A stretch of DNA of 64,000 bases from Lagierella massiliensis (GTDB taxonomy: Bacteria > Bacillota > Clostridia > Tissierellales > Peptoniphilaceae), in NCBI GenBank assembly GCA_030532135.1, contig JAUNLT010000006.1:1-64000 (forward strand). Direction: 5' to 3'. The position numbers were made by a program, and so were the translations under genes. This document shows positions 9,562 through 18,884 of the stretch, one piece after another. The first letter of the stretch is position 1. The number at the start of each line of letters is the position of its first letter. A model generated the notes under the pieces. That model was not told where the DNA came from. It ran no database searches and saw nothing but the letters and a program-made list of their open reading frames with translations.

Positions 9562-10497
9562 ATGATAAGCTTTGTGATTCCAGTTTTTAATGAAGAAGAG
9601 ACTTTAGATATTTTAAACAAAAGATTAAATAAAGTTATTTTGAGTTTAAATATGGACTATGAAATTTTGTACATAGATGATGGAAGTAGTGACAATAGCT
9701 TAAATATTATAAAAAAATTAGCTACTAAAAATATAAGATATATTTCTTTTTCTAGGAATTTTGGAAAAGAAGCTGCAATTTTAGCTGGTTTACAAATGAG
9801 TAAAGGCGAATTAGTCTGTCTTATGGATGCAGATCTCCAGCACCCACCAGAACTTATACCTAAAATGTTATCTAAACTTTTAGATGATGTAGATGTGGTT
9901 GCTACAATAAGAGTTAAGAGAAAGTCTACAGGAAAAATCTATAATTTTTGTGCAAAGAAATTTTATAAGATAATGAATAAAACAGGAAATGGGGTAAATC
10001 TAATACCTGGAGTGCAAGACTTTAGAATAATGAAAAGACAGGTAGTAAATTCTATCTTAGAACTTCAAGAAAAAAGAAGATTTTCAAAAGGTATTTTTAA
10101 TTGGGTTGGATACAATACAAGATATATAGAAGTCAAAGACTATAAGAGGATTGCAGGAGATTCTAAGTGGAAATTTATGGATTCATTAAGATATGGATTA
10201 GATGGAATTATTTCATTTTCAGCAGCCCCTTTAGATTTAGCTGTACTTATAGGAAGTATTCTATCCTCAATTGGTTTTTTATATGCTCTATACATAGTCG
10301 TAAAGACAATAATATTAGGTAAAGATGTTCCAGGATTTGCTACTATTGTATGTCTGATTCTGTTAATTGGAGGGATTAATTTAATATTTATGGGAGTGAT
10401 AGGGTCGTATATTGGAAGGATATATGAAGAGGTAAAAGGAAGACCTTCGTATATTATAAAGGAAAAGTCAGAAGATTTACCTGTTAAAGACGAATAA
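9562..10497 (+). CDS. GtrB/DPM-like family 2 glycosyltransferase
   Basis: A 311-residue GT2 enzyme that probably moves a sugar from a nucleotide donor to undecaprenyl phosphate on the cytoplasmic face of the membrane. The catalytic domain shows IPVFNEEETL near the N-terminus, the donor site YIDDGSSDNS, NFGKEAAILAGL and the metal-binding DADLQHPPE. Two C-terminal membrane segments (about residues 225-250 and 262-285) give the GtrB/YkcC architecture. A GtrA-like membrane protein, the usual flippase partner, lies immediately downstream but on the opposite strand; the two stop codons overlap by 21 bp. Confidence 0.88.
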   Translation: MISFVIPVFNEEETLDILNKRLNKVILSLNMDYEILYIDDGSSDNSLNIIKKLATKNIRYISFSRNFGKEAAILAGLQMSKGELVCLMDADLQHPPELIPKMLSKLLDDVDVVATIRVKRKSTGKIYNFCAKKFYKIMNKTGNGVNLIPGVQDFRIMKRQVVNSILELQEKRRFSKGIFNWVGYNTRYIEVKDYKRIAGDSKWKFMDSLRYGLDGIISFSAAPLDLAVLIGSILSSIGFLYALYIVVKTIILGKDVPGFATIVCLILLIGGINLIFMGVIGSYIGRIYEEVKGRPSYIIKEKSEDLPVKDE

Positions 10498-10875
10498 TTT
10501 CTGACCTAAATAATTTAAAATAACAAAGAAGATCATACCAACTATCATGGCAATATTATCTTGAAAATGTATAGTTTGGCTATAAAGTAAAGACTTTGTA
10601 AAAGGTTTTGCCACACCATATGCTATTAAATAACAAAATAGTATATTAAAGATGAAACGAATAGCTTTTTTTGTAGTATCACCTTTTGAATTAAAAGTAA
10701 AATTTTTATTTAAGAAAAATGACAATACGCTTGTAAGTGAATAATTTAAAAACGAAGATAACCAATATCCTAAGTGCAAAACATTATAAGAAACAAACAT
10801 AATACTAGTTCCCACTAAAGTATTTATAATACCAATGAATATAAATTTAAAAAATGTTGAATTAAATTTTTTCAT
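10477..10875 (-). CDS. GtrA-family membrane protein
   Basis: A protein of about 132 residues with four membrane segments, matching the GtrA family (FKFIFIGIINTLVGT at the N-terminus, FLNKNFTF in the loop). GtrA-like proteins are proposed to flip polyprenyl-linked sugars or assist transfer of glycan substituents. An upstream TTG at 10893 is possible, but ATG at 10875 has GGAG nine bases before it and gives the usual MKKFN start. Its 3' end overlaps the GtrB-like gene tail to tail, so the likely partners are transcribed convergently. Confidence 0.8.
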   Translation of the reverse strand: MKKFNSTFFKFIFIGIINTLVGTSIMFVSYNVLHLGYWLSSFLNYSLTSVLSFFLNKNFTFNSKGDTTKKAIRFIFNILFCYLIAYGVAKPFTKSLLYSQTIHFQDNIAMIVGMIFFVILNYLGQKLFVFNR

Positions 10876-10932
10876 AATCACTACTCCATACAATACATAT
10901 TAAAGAAAATTATATCATAGAAAGGAAACAAC

Positions 10933-11475
10933 ATGAATATAGGCATAATTAGTGATACCCATGGAGATATTTTACAGCTAAAAAAAGCTTTAAATATTTT
11001 AAGTAATTGTGAGAAAATAATACACTGTGGAGATGTGTTATACCACGGACCTAGAAATGACTTGCCAAAGAATTATAATCCAAAGGATATGGCTAAATTA
11101 CTTTCAAACAAGACAAATATTAGTTATATTAGAGGAAATTGTGATGCCGATGTTGATCAGATGGTTTTAGGAAAAGATTTAACAAAAAAGGAAAAGCTGT
11201 TTATCTTTAACACTATAAAAGTTTATGCTATTCATGGCTATGAAGAAACAGAAGAAGAAAGAATTGATAGAGCTACAAAGTTAGGAGCTAAATTTCTTGT
11301 GTCAGGACACAGTCATATAAAAGTTTTGAAACGAGTAAAAGAGCTGATAGTAATAAACCCTGGGAGTACATCAATACCAAAAGATGAGATTGCAAGTATT
11401 GCAAGAATAACAGATAAAAAAGTGGAATTAATAGATATAGATCGTAATAAAATAATAAGTACAATTACTTTATAA
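10933..11475 (+). CDS. YfcE/MJ0936-type metallophosphodiesterase
   Basis: A 180-residue calcineurin-like phosphoesterase of the YfcE family (phosphodiesterase activity; natural substrate uncertain). All metal-binding motifs are present in order: ISDTHGD (residues 5-11), HCGDVLYHG, RGNCD, IHGYEE and SGHSHIK. No signal peptide, so cytoplasmic. AAAGGAAA precedes the ATG. It is divergent from the GtrA-like gene, with 57 bp between starts, and ends in a terminator. Confidence 0.9.
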   Translation: MNIGIISDTHGDILQLKKALNILSNCEKIIHCGDVLYHGPRNDLPKNYNPKDMAKLLSNKTNISYIRGNCDADVDQMVLGKDLTKKEKLFIFNTIKVYAIHGYEETEEERIDRATKLGAKFLVSGHSHIKVLKRVKELIVINPGSTSIPKDEIASIARITDKKVELIDIDRNKIISTITL

Positions 11476-11476
11476 G

Positions 11477-11502
11477 ACTGCGGATTATGACGCAGTTTTT
11501 TT
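11477..11502 (+). terminator. Terminator after the phosphodiesterase gene
   Basis: ACTGCG and CGCAGT form a six-pair stem with an eight-base loop, followed by seven T. Confidence 0.7.
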
Positions 11503-12507
11503 ATTATGAGTATTGTATATCTATGTATTATTATACGCTAGATAACTAAAGTTAACTAAAATGAAATCTTAGGATATTAAGTAAAATAAATGAATAAAAA
11601 TAGATATAATAATCTTAGTATTACTATAAAAAGAATATAAATATGAACGAATCAAAGAAATATTTTTAAAATATAGAAATAAATAAAATAATAATCGTTT
11701 TCCAAAGTGCAACTGTATTAATTCAAAAAGCCATTATTTAATGAAAGAATACAATGATTTTATTTGTCGAATTAATGATGATAATTTTATTTAAAATTAA
11801 GAAAAGAATAAAACAAATTGAATAATTTTAAAAATGTAGTCGATAATAGTGTAAGATACTTATTTAATCAGAAAAATAACTTTTTAATATAAATTAAATT
11901 TTACTAATATGTAGGATATATATTTATTATCGATAAACTATTAAAATAAAATATAAAGATAAATTTACAAATACTTTTAAAATAAATAAAGATAATTGCA
12001 ATGTTAATAATTAAGAAAACGTAATAAATTAACGGAATATAAACAAACGTTTTCATCGTTGAAAAAACTTTACTCTTAAATAGTTACACATAAAAGTATT
12101 GTAAAAAATAGACAAATTTTGCAAAAAGTGTTTAAAAATTACCTGAAATTATGATATTATGAATTTGAACTTAAAAAACAACTTCAACAAATCGTATATA
12201 ATTATAAAATATTGGATATTCTATAAAATACAAGAAAAGATTGAATTTAAAATATCAATAATAAACTTAAATGTATTATAGTGATGAGCCCTTAATAATA
12301 TATATTAAATTATTGGATTAGAAATATTTAAGAAGGATTTTGTAGTTTTATAATCATTATGATTAATAAAATGAATTAGAGAAGTGTTATTAATCTAGTG
12401 AAAACTAAATAGGGTTAAGTTTATTTAATCAGTGTTTAAAGTAAAGGATAACCTTGCTTTAAATATAGAAGATAATATTATCTAAAAAATTTATTTAAGG
12501 AGGAACA
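11503..12507. other. About 1 kb gene-free AT-rich region before the CAMP-factor gene
   Basis: I find no coding frame of useful length here on either strand, no tRNA-like fold and no clear array. The only local structures are weak: a TATTAT box near 12155 with a poor -35, and GTTTTCA...TGAAAA near 12050. The last 25 bases carry the strong AAGGAGGAA ribosome binding site of the next gene. A long 5' leader, a decayed gene or a remnant of transferred DNA are all possible; nothing distinguishes them. Confidence 0.5.
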
Positions 12508-13476
12508 ATGAAAAAAATAATAGCAAGTGCTTTAGCTGTGGTAATGGCTTTTGGAGTAATAGCGCCAACTGTAACATTAGCAAATGAAGTAAACTCAAAT
12601 CCTACAATAGGTGAAGAAAGAGTAGAAGTTTTTGATGTGGATCAATACAAAGAAAAACTTGAAGATTTTAGAGAAGAAATATCTAATCTAGAAAATATAA
12701 CTGAGCATGAAGAAAAGATGAAAGCTGAGTTTATGGAAAAGACATTAGAACTTGAGTCTAATATTGATAGAATGACTTCAGAGAGGTCGGCTTATTCAAG
12801 TATTTATGATTTGAACTCAATCCCACAAAGACTACTTCTTGTAGCAAAATTAGGAGTTTCAATTAGATTTGCAACAACAGAACTAAGATATAAAGTAGAA
12901 GAAGCTCATGCAAAAATTGCAGAGTATGTATTTCAAGGGTTGATGATTGCAGCAAGTCCGTTATGTACAGTAGATGAGATAAAAGATCACATGAATCATT
13001 TTGACGTTTTAAAGGCAGAACTTTTGTCTTATCCTGATATTACAACTGAAGATACTGCGAATATATATGTTCGTGCTGATTTAGACAGACTTCTTCACGC
13101 AGCGAGAATGGCTAAGTTTTATGAGTTAAAAGACAAATCTACTCAAGTTATTAAAACCCTTGATAGAGAAGTTCTTAGAATTACTGGAGAGAGGTTAAAG
13201 CCTCAAGCAACTGTAGCTGATATTTACCGATTAACAGATGAGTTAAATCAAGCTATGGAAGAAGCCTTAAATAGTGAAGACTTTAGAGCGACAAAAGCGG
13301 AAATTGAATTAGTTAAAATTTTGAGAATTAAAGCCAGACAAAAGAAAAGAGCAGGAGATAATAGAATAGAACTGATTGAAGCTATTGAGAACACAAATGA
13401 GCAAATGCTTATGACAAGACCTTCTCAAACAGCTATAAGAGATTTAATAAATACATTTAACTCATTACTTGATTAA
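12508..13476 (+). CDS. Secreted CAMP-factor-family pore-forming protein
   Basis: A 322-residue exported protein with a clear signal peptide (MKKIIASALAVVMAFG, cleavage near TLA). CAMP factors are secreted pore-forming cohemolysins that lyse sphingomyelinase-treated membranes. Compared from memory with Streptococcus agalactiae CAMP factor, the central region aligns collinearly: YDLNSIPQRL with YDLNSIGSRV, FATTELRYKV with FSTQHLANKV, ASPLCTVDEIKDHMN with DPFASVDSIKAQVN, YPDITTEDTANIY with YPDLKPTDRATIY. The mature part is almost wholly helical, as in that family. About 65 further residues after the alignable part form a charged C-terminal extension. It is monocistronic, with AAGGAGG before the ATG and a strong terminator after. 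Confidence 0.85.
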   Translation: MKKIIASALAVVMAFGVIAPTVTLANEVNSNPTIGEERVEVFDVDQYKEKLEDFREEISNLENITEHEEKMKAEFMEKTLELESNIDRMTSERSAYSSIYDLNSIPQRLLLVAKLGVSIRFATTELRYKVEEAHAKIAEYVFQGLMIAASPLCTVDEIKDHMNHFDVLKAELLSYPDITTEDTANIYVRADLDRLLHAARMAKFYELKDKSTQVIKTLDREVLRITGERLKPQATVADIYRLTDELNQAMEEALNSEDFRATKAEIELVKILRIKARQKKRAGDNRIELIEAIENTNEQMLMTRPSQTAIRDLINTFNSLLD

Positions 13477-13486
13477 CAAAACAATT

Positions 13487-13527
13487 AAAATGAGACTATC
13501 AAATTAATTTGATAGTCTCATTTTTTT
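13487..13527 (+). terminator. Terminator of the CAMP-factor gene
   Basis: A perfect stem of about 17 pairs (core TGAGACTATCAAA / TTTGATAGTCTCA) followed by seven T. Confidence 0.9.
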
Positions 13528-13802
13528 ACTTAAAATTAATAAAACAAGGAAAGTATTAAGTAAAGTTAACTAGATCTAAAGTTGTAAGATATGCTTTCAA
13601 ATCAAGTTTACTATTAATTTAACTATACAGGAGCTAACTATTTAAACATTTATCTGGGTTTATGGATGGTAATAATAAAGTTATTTCATAAAAAATGGTA
13701 TTAAATTTATTGGATTTTTCTTAAAATAAAATTTACTTATCTAAAATTTAAAATTAATTCTTTTTATGTATTATAGGGTTACCAAGAAATAAGGAGGAAT
13801 AA
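13528..13802. other. AT-rich intergenic region before the PHP surface protein
   Basis: About 275 bases without a coding frame. Apart from the AAGGAGGAA ribosome binding site at the right end and a weak TATTAT box near 13770, I see nothing definable. Confidence 0.4.
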
Positions 13803-16800
13803 ATGAAAAGTTTTAAGAGAATTCTTGCCATGTTTATGGCTATCACAATGATCCTTGGAGTTCCGATGAAAGGCGTAGGTCTTGATACAAAATCATCAGC
13901 AGCTCCTAAGAGACAAGTAAAGATTACAAGTCCATATGAAACAGTTGATTGGGGGAAATATGGACAATACAAAGCTAATTTCCACTCCCATACTACAGAA
14001 TCTGATGGTGGAAATGAACCTTTTGAAATGATTGAAGAACACTATAAACAAGGATATGATATTGTGGCTATAACAGATCACAATGTAGTGTCTAAGACAA
14101 TTGACAGAACTGATACAGCTAAGGAATATGTAAGTCCTGAAAGAAAAGCTGAAATGGAATCAGGAGTTGGTAGAGATGGAAGACATATCTACTTTCCAGA
14201 AGACTCTATAGAGCAATCTAGAGATGACCATGTAAACACATTCTGGGCTGATTACAATAATCCTAAAGTGGGTTATTCTATGGACAACTCTATATCTGAA
14301 GTTGAAAAACTAGGCGGAATATCACATATCAACCATCCTGGTAGATACACAGGTGGTAGAACAACTAAAAATAACGGATTAGATGGAGAAAAAGCATCTA
14401 ATGATCCTAAAAATATTCAAAAGTACTTAGATTTGTTTAATAAATATGATTCCTTAGTAGGAATGGAAATTATAAACAAAAAAGACGGAGATTCATTCTC
14501 AGACAGAATTCTATGGGATAATCTTCTAAAGGAAACAATGCCTAAAAGACCTATTTGGGGATTCTCAAATGATGACAACCATTCAATTAAAGCTACAGGA
14601 TATAGTTTCAATATGATGTTGCTTCCTGAAAACAATCCTGAAAATGTTAGAAATTCAATGGAAAAAGGAACTTTCTATGCAGTTGCAAAAGTTGCAAAGA
14701 GAGAACTTGGAATGGATTTTGTGGCTCAAGGTAAAACGCCTGAAATAAAAGATATAAAAGTAGACCATAAAAATGGAATTATATCAATTAAAGCTGAAAA
14801 CTTTAACAAAATTGAGTGGATTGCAGATGGTAAGGTAATTGGTAAAGGTAACTCCATCAATATAACTGAACATTTTAATGAAGTTAATAACTATATTAGA
14901 GCAAATATTAGTGGTGAAGGTGGAATAGCATTTACTCAACCTTTTGGTCTAGAAAAATTAGATTCTATTATTAACCCATATAGCGATGTAAATTGGGCAA
15001 AAATGAAACAATATAAGGCAAACTTCCACTCTCATACTACAGAATCTGATGGTGGAAACGAACCTGTTGAAATGATTGAAGAACATTATAAACAAGGTTA
15101 TGACGTAGTTGCTATGTCAGATCACAACTTTGTTTCAACAACCATTGATAGAACAGATACAACAAAACAATATGTAACTCCTGAAAGAAGAGCTGAAATG
15201 GAAAAAGGGGTTGATAGAGAAGGAAGAGGAATTCTCTTTACAAAAAATTCTATCGAACAATCTAGACATGACCACGTGAATACATTCTGGGCAGATTATA
15301 ACAATCCAAAAGAAGGATATTCAATGGAAGAGTCTATTAAAAAAGCTCAAGAATTAGGTGGAATATCACATATCAACCATCCTGGTAGATATACAGGTGG
15401 AGTTTACAATTTAGATGATGGAAGTTATGGAGAAATGGTATCAGGAACTCCAGAGACTATATCTAAATATATGAACCTATTCAATAAATATTCTAGCTTA
15501 GTAGGTATGGAAATCATCAATAAAAAAGATGGAGATTCATTCTCTGATAGAATTCTTTGGGATAATTTATTATCAGTATCTATGCCAGAAAGACCTATTT
15601 GGGGATTCTCAAATGATGATAATCATTCAATTGCAGCTACAGGATTTAGCTACAATATGTTAATAATGCCTGAAAACAATACTAAAGAAGTTAGACATGC
15701 TATGGAAGATGGTAACTTTTATGCAGTTGCAAAAGTTTCAAAAAGAGAGTTAGGAAGAGACTTTAAAGCAGAAGGTAATACTCCATCAATCACTAATGTA
15801 GCAGTAGATCAAGATAAGCTAACTATAACAATAGACACAAAAGACGCTGATAAAGTAGTTTGGATTGCAGACGGTGTTGAAATTGCCGAAGGAAATACTT
15901 TAAACATCAACGATCACGAAGGCAAGATTTTTAACTATGTTAGAGCAAACGTGATTGGTAAAGGTGGAATAGCATTTACTCAACCTTTCGGAATAAGGAT
16001 TGGTTCAGAAAAACCAGTTGAATTTGCAGGAATGTATATAACAGCTCCTAAATATGAATTGAATGCAGCTGCTAATGAAAAAGTATTATTAGAAGTATCA
16101 GGAAAAAACACAAAGTTTGAAAAGGTAGACATTAACTTAAGTGAAGTTAAATTTACAGTAGAAGATGAAAATCTTTTAAGTGTAAACGAAAAAGGTGAAG
16201 TTTCAATAGTTAACAAACCTGAAGAAACTAAGACTACTACTATCTATGCAACTTTAGAAAAAAATGGCAAGGTAATAAAGTCAAATGTAATTGAAATGCA
16301 AGTAACTGTACCTTATGAGCTTCCAGAAGGTTCTGTAGTATATCCAATAAGCGCAGGAAATGACGACGTAGAAGAAAATTTAGACACAGGATCTATGTAT
16401 ATGGACTCTTCTGATTTGGAAATTGCATATGATGGAGAAACTAGACAAGAAATAGGTCTTAGATTTAACAATATTGAAGTTCCAGAAGGAAAAGAACTAA
16501 AAGAAGCATTTGTACAATTTGCAGTAGATGAGAACAAGGATTCTAAAAACGTTGATCCATTCAATGTAAAGATTTCTGGTGAATTAACAGATAATTCAAA
16601 AGAGTTTACTACAGAAGATAAGAATGTATCAAGTAGAACACATACTAAGTCTGAGGTAGAATGGAAAGATATTCCAAAATGGGATAAAGTAGGAGAAGCT
16701 GGAAAGAATCAAAGAACTCCTGATATAAGTTCAATAATAAAAGAAATTTTAGAACAAAAAGAATTTAAGTCAGGAAACAGCTTAGCAATATTCCTATCAG

Positions 16801-17750
16801 GAGAAGGTGTTAGATGTGCAGATGCCTTTGAAGATAAAAACTCTAAGCCTGCAAGTTTAGTTTTAGTATTCGGAGATAAAGAAGAACCTGAAATTGATGA
16901 AAAATTAGAATTCGAAAGAATTAAAGGCGAAAACAGATATGAGACAGCAATTGAAATTAGTAAAGAAACTTATGAAAAAGCTGATACTGTAATAGTTGCA
17001 TCTGGTCAAAACTATGCTGACGCTCTAACAGCATCTGTACTTGCGGGAGTTAAAGAAGGGCCATTACTTCTTTTAGACGATGACCGTTTAGACATTGTTA
17101 AGGCAGAATTACAAAGACTTGACGCTAAAAATGTTATTATAGTTGGTGGAGATAGTTATATATCAGAATCCTTAGAAAAATCAATTGAAGGATATAAAGT
17201 TGAGAGATATGCAGGATCTGACAGATATGAAACAGCAAAAAAAGTTTATGAATTAGTTATCTCCAATGGAGGAAATAAGGGACAAGTAATAGTTGCAGAT
17301 GGTAGAAAATATCCAGATGCTTTAACCGCTGGAAGTTATGCAGTAAAAACAAAAACTCCTATTATACTTTCTCAAGGAGATATAATTCCTGCAAAAATAG
17401 AACTACCAAAGGAAGCAATTATTGTTGGAGGAATAGATTCAGTAGGAAAAGATGTTGAATCTCTATTTGAGACTGTAATTAGAATTAAAGGAGAAAATAG
17501 ATATGAGACATCAGTTAAAATGGCAGAAGAATTTTTCGAAGATTCAGATACTGCAATTTTAGCAAGTGGTGAATTATTTGCAGATGCTCTTACTGCTTCT
17601 GTAAGTGCTGGACATAATGATTACCCAATAATCTTAACTGAAAAAGATAAGGTAAGAAAATCTGTTAAAGAATATATTGTTAAAAGTAAGCTAGAAAATA
17701 TAATAGTTGTTGGAGGAAGATCAACAATAACTGATACGGTTCTAGATTAA
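13803..17750 (+). CDS. Surface protein with two tandem PHP domains and three CWB2 repeats
   Basis: A 1315-residue exported protein with a signal peptide in the first 30 residues. Two PHP metallohydrolase domains follow with a period of 348 residues: NFHSHTTESDGGNEP at residue 59 and again at 407, each with ITDHN or MSDHN, HINHPGRYTGG and FSNDDNHSI, so both copies keep the metal ligands. Then comes an Ig-like linker (about 745-840) and a beta-rich domain (about 845-1030) resembling DNRLRE/jelly-roll modules. Three CWB2 (PF04122) repeats end the protein: RIKGENRYETAIEIS at 1039, YAGSDRYETAKK and RIKGENRYETSVKMA. CWB2 repeats bind wall teichoic or similar anionic polymers, so it probably sits in the wall, perhaps as a secreted phosphoesterase. 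The substrate is unknown. Confidence 0.88.
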   Translation: MKSFKRILAMFMAITMILGVPMKGVGLDTKSSAAPKRQVKITSPYETVDWGKYGQYKANFHSHTTESDGGNEPFEMIEEHYKQGYDIVAITDHNVVSKTIDRTDTAKEYVSPERKAEMESGVGRDGRHIYFPEDSIEQSRDDHVNTFWADYNNPKVGYSMDNSISEVEKLGGISHINHPGRYTGGRTTKNNGLDGEKASNDPKNIQKYLDLFNKYDSLVGMEIINKKDGDSFSDRILWDNLLKETMPKRPIWGFSNDDNHSIKATGYSFNMMLLPENNPENVRNSMEKGTFYAVAKVAKRELGMDFVAQGKTPEIKDIKVDHKNGIISIKAENFNKIEWIADGKVIGKGNSINITEHFNEVNNYIRANISGEGGIAFTQPFGLEKLDSIINPYSDVNWAKMKQYKANFHSHTTESDGGNEPVEMIEEHYKQGYDVVAMSDHNFVSTTIDRTDTTKQYVTPERRAEMEKGVDREGRGILFTKNSIEQSRHDHVNTFWADYNNPKEGYSMEESIKKAQELGGISHINHPGRYTGGVYNLDDGSYGEMVSGTPETISKYMNLFNKYSSLVGMEIINKKDGDSFSDRILWDNLLSVSMPERPIWGFSNDDNHSIAATGFSYNMLIMPENNTKEVRHAMEDGNFYAVAKVSKRELGRDFKAEGNTPSITNVAVDQDKLTITIDTKDADKVVWIADGVEIAEGNTLNINDHEGKIFNYVRANVIGKGGIAFTQPFGIRIGSEKPVEFAGMYITAPKYELNAAANEKVLLEVSGKNTKFEKVDINLSEVKFTVEDENLLSVNEKGEVSIVNKPEETKTTTIYATLEKNGKVIKSNVIEMQVTVPYELPEGSVVYPISAGNDDVEENLDTGSMYMDSSDLEIAYDGETRQEIGLRFNNIEVPEGKELKEAFVQFAVDENKDSKNVDPFNVKISGELTDNSKEFTTEDKNVSSRTHTKSEVEWKDIPKWDKVGEAGKNQRTPDISSIIKEILEQKEFKSGNSLAIFLSGEGVRCADAFEDKNSKPASLVLVFGDKEEPEIDEKLEFERIKGENRYETAIEISKETYEKADTVIVASGQNYADALTASVLAGVKEGPLLLLDDDRLDIVKAELQRLDAKNVIIVGGDSYISESLEKSIEGYKVERYAGSDRYETAKKVYELVISNGGNKGQVIVADGRKYPDALTAGSYAVKTKTPIILSQGDIIPAKIELPKEAIIVGGIDSVGKDVESLFETVIRIKGENRYETSVKMAEEFFEDSDTAILASGELFADALTASVSAGHNDYPIILTEKDKVRKSVKEYIVKSKLENIIVVGGRSTITDTVLD
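13933..16020 (+). repeat. Tandem duplication of a 1044-bp PHP module inside one gene
   Basis: The DNA encoding residues about 45-392 is repeated directly as residues 393-740 with a 1044-bp period. Identity is still obvious at the DNA level, for example CATATCAACCATCCTGGTAG near 14326 and again near 15370. Many differences are synonymous and both copies keep their histidines and aspartates, so purifying selection on both is likely. Confidence 0.8.
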
Positions 17751-17782
17751 GAAAGTTATCCTTAAGAAGATAAATTAATAAT

Positions 17783-17822
17783 AAACACCTCTTTAAAGTT
17801 TGAACTTTAAAGAGGTGTTTTT
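17783..17822 (+). terminator. Terminator of the PHP surface protein gene
   Basis: A long perfect hairpin (AAACACCTCTTTAAAGT with its complement, TTGA-type loop) followed by T-rich sequence. Confidence 0.85.
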
Positions 17823-17833
17823 GGTTAATAACT

Positions 17834-17861
17834 TTGAAGAATTTAATACTTATTATATAAT
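17834..17861 (+). promoter_or_regulatory. Probable pabAB promoter
   Basis: TTGAAG (17834-17839) and TATAAT (17856-17861) with a 16-base spacer, 30 bases before the pabAB start. Confidence 0.55.
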
Positions 17862-17891
17862 TTAAAAATAGAGTACTTAAAAGGAGCTAAA

Positions 17892-18824
17892 ATGAAAACT
17901 TTAATAATTGATAATTACGATTCTTACACTTACAATTTATATCAACTTGTAGCTGAAGTTTCTAATGTTAAACCGTTAGTTATTAAAAATGATGAATGTA
18001 ATTTAGAAGAATTGTGTAAACTTGATTTTGATAATGTGATATTATCACCAGGTCCTGGGAGACCCGATAAAAGAGAAGACTTTGGACTTTGTGAAGATAT
18101 AATAAAGTATTTAAATAAGCCTATTCTAGGAGTGTGCTTAGGACACCAAGGAATTTACTACATAAATGGAGGAGAAATAGTATTAGCACCTAGACCAGTT
18201 CATGGAGAAATTAGTGAAATTTTTCATAATGATAAAGGTATTTTTAAGGGAATTCCTCAAGGTTTTAAAGTTACGAGATATCATTCATTAATTTGTAAAT
18301 ATGAAAATTTAGAAAATATAAATATAGATGCTACAACTCAGGATGGACTTATTATGGGAATATCTCATAAATATAAACCTATTTACGGGGTCCAGTTTCA
18401 TCCTGAATCCATCTGTTCAGAATACGGTAGAGAGATTATTGAGAATTTTCTCAAACTTTCAGAAAAGTATTATCAAGATAATTCGTTATTAAAAGTGAGT
18501 AAGTTTAAAGCAAAGTTTGATTCTGTAGAAATTTTCAAATGTTTAAAAGCCTATGATGAAAAAATACAGTGGTTAGATAGTTCTTTAATTAGAGAAGGAC
18601 TTTCTAGATTTTCTATATTTGGGTTAGGGGGTAGTAGAAGTCATTTTATAAAATATAATATTTCATCAAATCAACTTAGTGTAATTACACAAGATAATAT
18701 TAAACATTTAAAGGAGGATATATTTACTTATTTAAAGAAAAATCTTAAAAATTGGAGTTTTAGTTCTACATTACCTTTTGACTTTCAGCTAGGATATATA
18801 GGATATTTAGGATACGATCTCTAG
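17892..18824 (+). CDS. PabA-like amidotransferase plus the start of PabB (310 aa)
   Basis: This product results if the TAG terminates. It contains a complete glutaminase domain (residues 1 to about 190, with the Cys in GVCLGHQG and the His-Glu of FHPES) and about 100 residues of the PabB N-terminal subdomain. AAGGAG precedes the ATG. The glutaminase domain could fold, but its usual synthase partner would be missing. Confidence 0.65.
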   Translation: MKTLIIDNYDSYTYNLYQLVAEVSNVKPLVIKNDECNLEELCKLDFDNVILSPGPGRPDKREDFGLCEDIIKYLNKPILGVCLGHQGIYYINGGEIVLAPRPVHGEISEIFHNDKGIFKGIPQGFKVTRYHSLICKYENLENINIDATTQDGLIMGISHKYKPIYGVQFHPESICSEYGREIIENFLKLSEKYYQDNSLLKVSKFKAKFDSVEIFKCLKAYDEKIQWLDSSLIREGLSRFSIFGLGGSRSHFIKYNISSNQLSVITQDNIKHLKEDIFTYLKKNLKNWSFSSTLPFDFQLGYIGYLGYDL

Positions 18825-18884
18825 GGTTGTACTAATATTAAAAACAATAAGGTATATGAATATCCTGACGCCTATTTTAGATAT

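Noticed and set aside
976..18824. Reassignment of stop codons, or pyrrolysine at TAG, to explain the two interrupted genes
   Set aside because: Both TAA and TAG end many complete genes in the window (for example uvrB ends in TAG and uvrA in TAA), so neither codon is generally read as sense.
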